Shown piece after piece: positions 58,380 to 64,000 of a stretch of 64,000 bases of DNA. Under the pieces are notes generated by a model. That model was not told the DNA's origin, made no database searches, and worked only from the letters and a program-made list of their open reading frames with translations. Location of the stretch: NCBI GenBank assembly GCA_003996215.1, contig QJPP01003561.1, forward strand, positions 1 to 64,000, written 5' to 3'. Position numbers and translations under genes: made by a program. Numbering within the stretch: position 1 is the stretch's first letter; each line of letters begins with the position of its first letter. This stretch comes from Jaltomata sinuosa (Eukaryota > Streptophyta > Magnoliopsida > Solanales > Solanaceae).

Positions 58380-59852
58380 TGATAAGTCAGTAATCTACCA
58401 ACTTATCGAGCCTTTAATCCTGAATTATTGCCATTTTTTATAAGATTTAGAGGTTCTTATAGCCTTTATTGAAATGAATGCAGGTACTCTTGGTCATAGA
58501 TAGAAAACAAATAATTGGACCCCAAGGAGCTCAAAAGGATTTGAAGTGTGAAGTGATAAAGTGAGATGAAGATTCTGTCTTGAGGTGCGCACCTTGTGCG
58601 ACATGCACAACCTTTGGTGTGGTTTGTACCTCCTGCGCATGAATGACTCAAAAGAAGAGAAGTATTTGTTATGGGGTGCAGCACCCGTGCATCACACACA
58701 AGGTCTGGTGCGAACTGCACCCCCCTTCACACGCAGCTCTAAGTATGAGCTAAGTTTCTGATTCACTTATGCAGAGTTGTGCCATAAGCACAACAAGACA
58801 TATGAACCGCACATCACAGCGCACAACTGCTGAGGGGAAATTTTATCCACCTTTGAATGATGTTTTAGGCTTATTCTAAAACCCAATTTGGGCATAGATT
58901 TGTAATAGTTTTCAGTTTTGGAGCAAGTTTCTCTCCCAAGGCAAGAAAGAGGGTTTCAATCTATCCTCTCAATCTTCAATCTTGGACTTGTAAATTTGAG
59001 CTTTGATATTGGATTCTTACTACAATTAATTAAATGGAATTTGAATTTCCCTATGGTATACTTTCTTATTCCTTTAGCATGAGTAGCTAAGTCTCCTTGT
59101 CTAGGGATGTGTTAACGTTGGGTACTTGCTAAAATGGTATGAGTCTTGATTATTTATGTTTATAATTGCTAATATGATATGGGTCTAGTGACTTCACCAT
59201 ATTTTAACTATAAAATTGGTGGTCGCAAATATTTATTTAATTTACTTGATTGTGTTCTTGCTTGACAAAGGGGTTCATAATTTCGGATGTAAAATTACTT
59301 GTGGGTACTTGGGATTCCACTTAGATTGAGGCTAGAAATAGCTCAATTCACCATAAACACCCATTTAAGGGTCTAAGCTAGAGATAATGTGACCTCCCCA
59401 AGCTTATATTAGTTTGTTTATGCCTAAACAATGGTGCTTGAACAAAGGCCATTGGTGAATGATTGTGTGATCGAGAGATTAACAATCATGCCTAAAACCA
59501 ATGATACCTATGTTATTTAGTAAGAATTTATGCATTTGAGCAAGTACCTTGACCCGTGTTCGAGTCTCATCAGAAATACATCCCTAGTCATCCTCTCTCT
59601 TATTTACACATTGAATTTACTTCATTGTTTGGTTTGGAATTGAATTGTGACATATTCCTAATCCCTTCCCCCTTTTTACATTATTTATTGTTTGAAAAAT
59701 CTACTCTCATTGTGAAGTCTTTTCTACAATCTCTATGGCTAAGCTACAATTCCCTGTGCGATCGACCCCAACTCCCATCGGATAATATAAATTTTATTTT
59801 GTATAATGATCACCATTACCTTCATATTAGATAGTACATCTGAGCGTTATCA
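58380..59852 (+). repeat. Athila-like LTR (family E), plus strand
   Basis: Starts TGATAAGTCAG and ends GAGCGTTATCA, just before an Athila-type primer site. A region at 58580-58830 is rich in GTGCGAC/GTGCAC-type words, which recur at 61430-61560. The small ORFs at 58466 and 59556 are not supported. Confidence 0.7.
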
Positions 59853-59856
59853 AAAA

Positions 59857-59877
59857 TGACACCGTTGCCGGTGAATT
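59857..59877 (+). other. Primer binding site, Athila type (tRNA-Asp)
   Basis: TGACACCGTTGCCGGTGAAT resembles the Athila site TGGCGCCGTTGCCGGGGAAT with three changes. It defines the element as plus-stranded and the sequence before it as a 5' LTR. Confidence 0.75.
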
Positions 59878-60097
59878 GTGTTTGAATAGACTTTTTGATT
59901 GTGAATTGAAATCACCTTGTAGAGTGTTTGTTCTTTTTAGTTGGTTTGTTGTATAGGCAGCCCATAAGCAAAGTGGGCGATAACGGAAGTGTAGATAGTT
60001 TCATGGACACAACCAATGTACTCGTAGTTCAAGGGAGAGTAGGTGCAGTCCACCTACCTCCCACACCTCGAACGCAGTATTCCATGTCACTAGAAAT

Positions 60098-60410
60098 ATG
60101 CTCTATCTAATACAAATGAAAGGGATGTTTTGTGGAGAAGCACACAAAGATGCACATAGGCACATTAAAAACTTCGTGGAGATATGCCAACCATTCATCT
60201 TCCAAAACATCCCCCAAGAATCTATTTTGACTTTACCTATTACCCTTCTTTCTAATAGGGGAAGCCACAACATGGTTAGAAGAATTACCAGAAGGGTCAA
60301 TCACCTCTTGGGCTGAGTTGGTAGAAGCTTTCACGAGTAGATTTTTCCCTCCCTCAAGGATGATGCAGCTGAGGTATGAGATTACCAACTTTTTTATCAA
60401 CCCTACCCGG
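60098..60410 (+). pseudogene. Athila-like gag fragment, frameshifted
   Basis: Reads GEAHKDAHRHIKNFVEICQ to about 60240, then in another frame GEATTWLEELPEGSITSWAE and RFFPPSRMMQLRYEI to about 60384. This is the central capsid region of Athila-type Gag (compare H-x-x-FLE, WL-x-x-LP-x-x-S-I-T-x-W and F-F-P-P-S). N- and C-terminal parts are not recognisable, and the similarity ends near 60410. Confidence 0.65.
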
Positions 60411-61875
60411 AGACCGACCCAGTGACTTTTCTTCTTCTCTTTCTCTTTTAAACTGCCACGTTGACCCCTTTTCTCCCATATTCATCCAAATATCCACAAC
60501 TTCTCTTCCAAAATCACCACAAATCCTCAAAGCTCTCCTAAAATCTTCTTCTTCTCTCACCCACAACTCTCTGCCATCGCCACCGCCTATCACCACTGCC
60601 ATTATTTTCTCTAGGCAAGTCATGGGTCTCCATTGTTGCACCTTGAAAATCTTCAATTTTGCCTCCCTTCTCCTAATGTTCACTTGTGATAATTTCTCCG
60701 ACATTAAATACGTGTCTTTATGTTGATTGGCAACTCATATTGTGAAGCATGCTTGTTAGAATCATCATGTTGATTTTGGATAATATCCAAAAGTTTTGGG
60801 TCCCAAATTTTGAGTTGTATTATTGAATTTTCCTAGAATGAACTTGGTAGAACATGAAGTGATGATAATGAAGGTTTATTGTAGTACTTTATAGCCTTAA
60901 AAATTAGTGTTTGGATGAATTCTGAGTAACCCACTTGTGATTGGTGCATAATTTGTCCCTATGATAGATTGGGTGACGTCATTCATAAGGGAAAATCATC
61001 GTCTTTATGAGGGTTTGGTTGAAAATTCATATTTGGGGCTGAATTTGTTACTAGTGTTATGCCCATGTAAATTTTTGAATGTGCTTATTGGGTGTATGAT
61101 TTTGGTTGGGAGGTAGAAATTGTTGATCGAATGTATGTGCCTAATTATTGCAATTGAAGGCTTGATGTTCCCGATGATAGATGGGGTAATGTTCTTCTTA
61201 AGGGAAGTCATTGAGTTCTTCTTTTGTTTTGAATTGTGATAATGGATTTCGAGGGTGCATTCCACACGTATTGTTCTGTTAATCACATGCCTAACTTCAA
61301 GAAGACAAGAAATTGAAAATTTTCATGTGTTCGCTTTGTGTGTTTCGCATCGGAGCATAGACCTCTACGTGGAAAATGCACAAGGTAAAAAAATTGCTGC
61401 TAGTTAACCGTTTCATGGGGCGAAGCTTGGTGTGACGTGCACTCTGGCAGGTGCGCTCCACACCAGCTTTGCACCTCAGTGTAGAAATCCCTGTAAGTTT
61501 CTGGTATCTCATGCGACATCATGTGCGACGTGCACTATTCCTTGTGTGGTTTGCACGTAGTCTGCATGAGCCATCAATTACCTACTTTATTTTTATCCTT
61601 CTTTATTCTTCGCCTTTTTAGTTATTACCTTCTTTTAAATTATGCATAGATGCTTGCTTGCTGCTGCTAGCCTCCATTTGCAGGCATATGCCTTCAAATA
61701 GGCATAACCAAAAGGGTGAGCTACAAATTGCACTTCCACATCCACAAATATGGGCTTGACTATTCAATATGAGGTTCCTACTGCGTCTAAAATCCAATTT
61801 GGCCTTAAGGGGATGGAGGCATACTATTTGAAATTTTGGTGAAAGCGATCATTTTTGGAAGAAAAGGGGTTTTAG
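60411..61875 (+). other. Noncoding stretch between gag remnant and the downstream ORF
   Basis: Starts C/T-rich (60410-60600) like an untranslated region and contains GTGCGAC/GTGCAC words at 61430-61560. No protease, RT or integrase can be seen. The ORFs at 60354-60726 on both strands are low-complexity shadows. Confidence 0.5.
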
Positions 61876-63125
61876 ATGGAAGCATTTAAAGCAGAGTTCC
61901 CAAACATACCCAGATAATTCCATAAAAGAGCCTGGGAACAGTTCGCCAAAACTCCAGGCCCATATTTACTTGAGTTGGTACGAGAGTTTTATGCATCATA
62001 TTGGGCTAGAAAAGACATTTTGAAACATAAGGTCCCAGCAAACAAGATACCATGGCTTGATTCAGTGTTGGTGAGAGGCAAGGAGATAGCTATCACCTCA
62101 GCAGTCATCCATTTTTCCATATGCGATGATGAGCCAATTTTGGTGTCAAGATACATGGAGCGTGTAGCTACAAAGGAAGACCAGTATGAGTGGGTTGCTA
62201 GTGTCATCAAAGAAGGAACCCCTTTTTGGGCCTTCTCAAAATGACCCATCTACCAATCAGTTTTATGTTTGAAACTCGGATGTGGTTGGATTTTGTATGC
62301 ACATGACTTATCCCAACTAGTCACATCACCAAAGTTACTATAGAAGTGGCCATTCTTATTGCATACATCATGTTCAGATTCTGACTTCATGAAGGAGAAA
62401 TCATTGCCAAACAACTCAAGCGGAGAGCTAGACACGAGTGCACCTCCATGTCCTTTCCTGTACTCATATCACTCCTCTATTTTCAGGCACACTGCCCTAT
62501 GTTTCATTTAATAGACAAGACTAGCCAATCTAATGGCATGGTCCACTTGGACACAATGCGGGACACAGATGCTCTGCATATTAAGAGAAATCACCTTGCT
62601 CACAGTGCCATGTCAGTCATTGACCGTGCTGAGAGTGTTACTCATGAACATTTGGAAACTTCCTCCCACTCTGAAGGAGCATCAAACACCATCCATGTGA
62701 CTTCTTAAGCCACTTCATCTCAAGGTAAATTGCTCAAGCTCAGTCAACTTAGTAACAAAAATAAGGAGAGCTTAGAAAGGATGGCGAATGACATTCCATG
62801 CATGATTCAATCCTCTCTTAAATCAGCGTTGAAGCCGATAGTGTCAAGTGTGAGCAAGATTTATGCTAGAATGGACACCATGGAAGTGGAGGTTCATGAT
62901 CTTAGACAAGAAATACTGCATGTTGAGCCAAAGATTCCTAATTGGGATCTTAATCTACCGACCCTAAATTTTATGTCCTCTCCAAGGGTTGCTAGCCATC
63001 CCGATGATTGGTGCACGGGTGAGGACCCCAATGATATCAGTATTACATCTGAAATTCAAGTTGCGTTTGATTCTCTATCAGCCCAGAAATATAGGGATCC
63101 TCTTGATTCACCTGTGCCTGAATAG
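61876..63125 (+). pseudogene. Downstream ORF, 'putative plant transposon protein' type, broken
   Basis: From an ATG at 61876 (MEAFKAEFPNIPR) with a stop at 61915, then AWEQFAKTPGPY, LVREFYASYWARK, SVLVRGKEIAITSAVIHFSI and KEDQYEWVASVIKEGTPFW to a stop at 62242-62244. LVREFYAS and VRG followed by a small hydrophobic domain is the pattern of the PF20167-type plant domain found in many repeat-derived proteins (name recalled). After frame breaks, 62730-63125 holds a segment with RMDTMEVEVHDLRQEIL, a short coiled coil near the C-terminus. It occupies the place of the 3' ORF of Athila-like elements. Function unknown. Confidence 0.5.
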
Positions 63126-64000
63126 AGGCATCTACCTAGGCCAAGTTGGGATGTACTGCGACCTTCTTATCATGAATTGATGACTGCCAAGGAAAATGGT
63201 TCGTGGATGACCCTTTTGGGCCCCTTCAGTTGCTATGGGACCCTGCAATACCTCCATTTGTGGGTTTTAAAATTTACCCAGTGCATGCCTACATCTCACT
63301 ACCGGCATCATCACCACCTCGGTCTCATAGGCCACCTCAGTGAGTTTACTCAAGGAGGCATCGTCACCACCATTAGCATCACCAGAGAGTTTTTTCACTC
63401 ATTCTTATCTGTATAATTTTTTTTTGTGCATTGAGGGCTATGGGTACTTTATGTTTGGGGGTTATCTATAATTATTCGTGAAGCGTGATTTGCCTTTTGA
63501 CCCTATGCTTATTTGTGCCCTCGCCGGGCTTGATGTTTATTGTCTGTTTTTGTGCTTAATTGTGCCCTCTCGGGCTTGATTTTTGAAATCTTAATTTTGT
63601 GCCAGGTTAGTCTTACATGATTCCATTGTCTCGCTACCCATGTCGTGCAAATGCGCTAAGGGCCTATGCCAAGGCTTGTTTTTCAAATGATCCATGAGCG
63701 CATAAATGCGGTAGTCACCTTGTTAATAGTAGTTTAGAAATAAACTTTGAGGGTTTTCTTAATACCACAGTTCTTTCCCAAAGAGCAAATATTTTTCTTT
63801 ATTTTCTTTTTCTTTTAATTTTTGTGTCAAACCGATTTGGTGTTTCCCTATGATGGATTGAGAGGCGACTTTCTTAAGGTAAAATGCCAAGTTTTATTTA
63901 ATTTGAGTCCGTGCTTTGCTTGTCTCGAAATTGACCCATTGAAAATTTTTCTTGGCAAGATATTTTTGGAACTAAAAGGAAAGAGGGAATTTTTTTTTGA
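63126..64000 (+). other. 3' end region of the Athila-like element with polypurine-like tract
   Basis: GTGCATTGAGGGCTATGGG and TTTGGGGGTTATC near 63430-63465 resemble the CATTGAGG..AAGTTTGGGGG stretch found before the 3' LTR of Athila-like elements. The rest to the window end is T-rich and noncoding. I see no LTR start with certainty. The ORF at 63177-63416 is not supported. Confidence 0.4.

Noticed and set aside
60354..60726. Overlapping 116-codon ORFs on both strands
   Set aside because: C/T-rich low-complexity DNA opens frames on both strands; no protein similarity is recognised.

Overview
This window is repeat-dense plant nuclear DNA. I see no intact host gene in it. The 3' half of accD and an open psaI reading frame (both plastid genes), an Au-like SINE and the character of the LTR retrotransposons suggest an asterid, most likely Solanaceae; the species is an inference I cannot confirm. 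Nearly all of the 64 kb is nested, rearranged Ty3/gypsy-type LTR elements, all visibly dead (stop codons, frameshifts, deletions, an inversion). Names A to E below are mine.

Layout. 1-1642: start of a minus-strand LTR of chromovirus family A. 1643-3680: plastid DNA insertion (accD 3' part, spacer, psaI, start of the psaI-ycf4 spacer). 3681-21372: family A array LTR-internal-LTR-internal-LTR on the plus strand; the middle LTR is shared and the last is truncated. 21383-22504: 5' part of another family A LTR in opposite orientation, making a 1.12 kb fold-back with the preceding LTR. 22505-36266: family B, an Ogre/TatIV-like element with a Tat-type primer binding site and an upstream ORF1; about 5.4 kb of its interior is inverted, and its 3' LTR carries a SINE and a 642 bp composite insertion. 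36267-36985: fragment of another chromovirus LTR with the tail of its pol. 36986-37459 plus 57362-58352: one minus-strand Athila-like LTR (family E) split by family C. 37460-57361: family C chromovirus, itself split in its 5' LTR by family D. 39453-48776: family D chromovirus on the minus strand. 58380-64000: plus-strand Athila-like element with LTR, primer site, gag remnant, no recognisable pol, and a downstream ORF of the 'putative plant transposon protein' kind, running off the window.

Order of events read from the nesting: the Athila-like minus LTR came first, family C inserted into it (near-perfect 5 bp duplication), and family D later inserted into the left LTR of C. In the Ogre-like element, the SINE and the composite insertion came after the two LTRs were made, since the 5' LTR shows both empty sites. 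The family A cluster abuts a truncated Ogre-like 5' LTR exactly at an LTR terminus.

The best candidates for a second look are structural rather than a new protein system: plastid DNA bounded on both sides by outward-pointing LTR termini, the LTR fold-back, the clean internal inversion of the Ogre-like element, 46 bp LTR repeats whose hairpin stems change in step, a G-box palindrome in a variable LTR cassette, and the composite insertion. All homology calls are from recognition by eye; no search was run.
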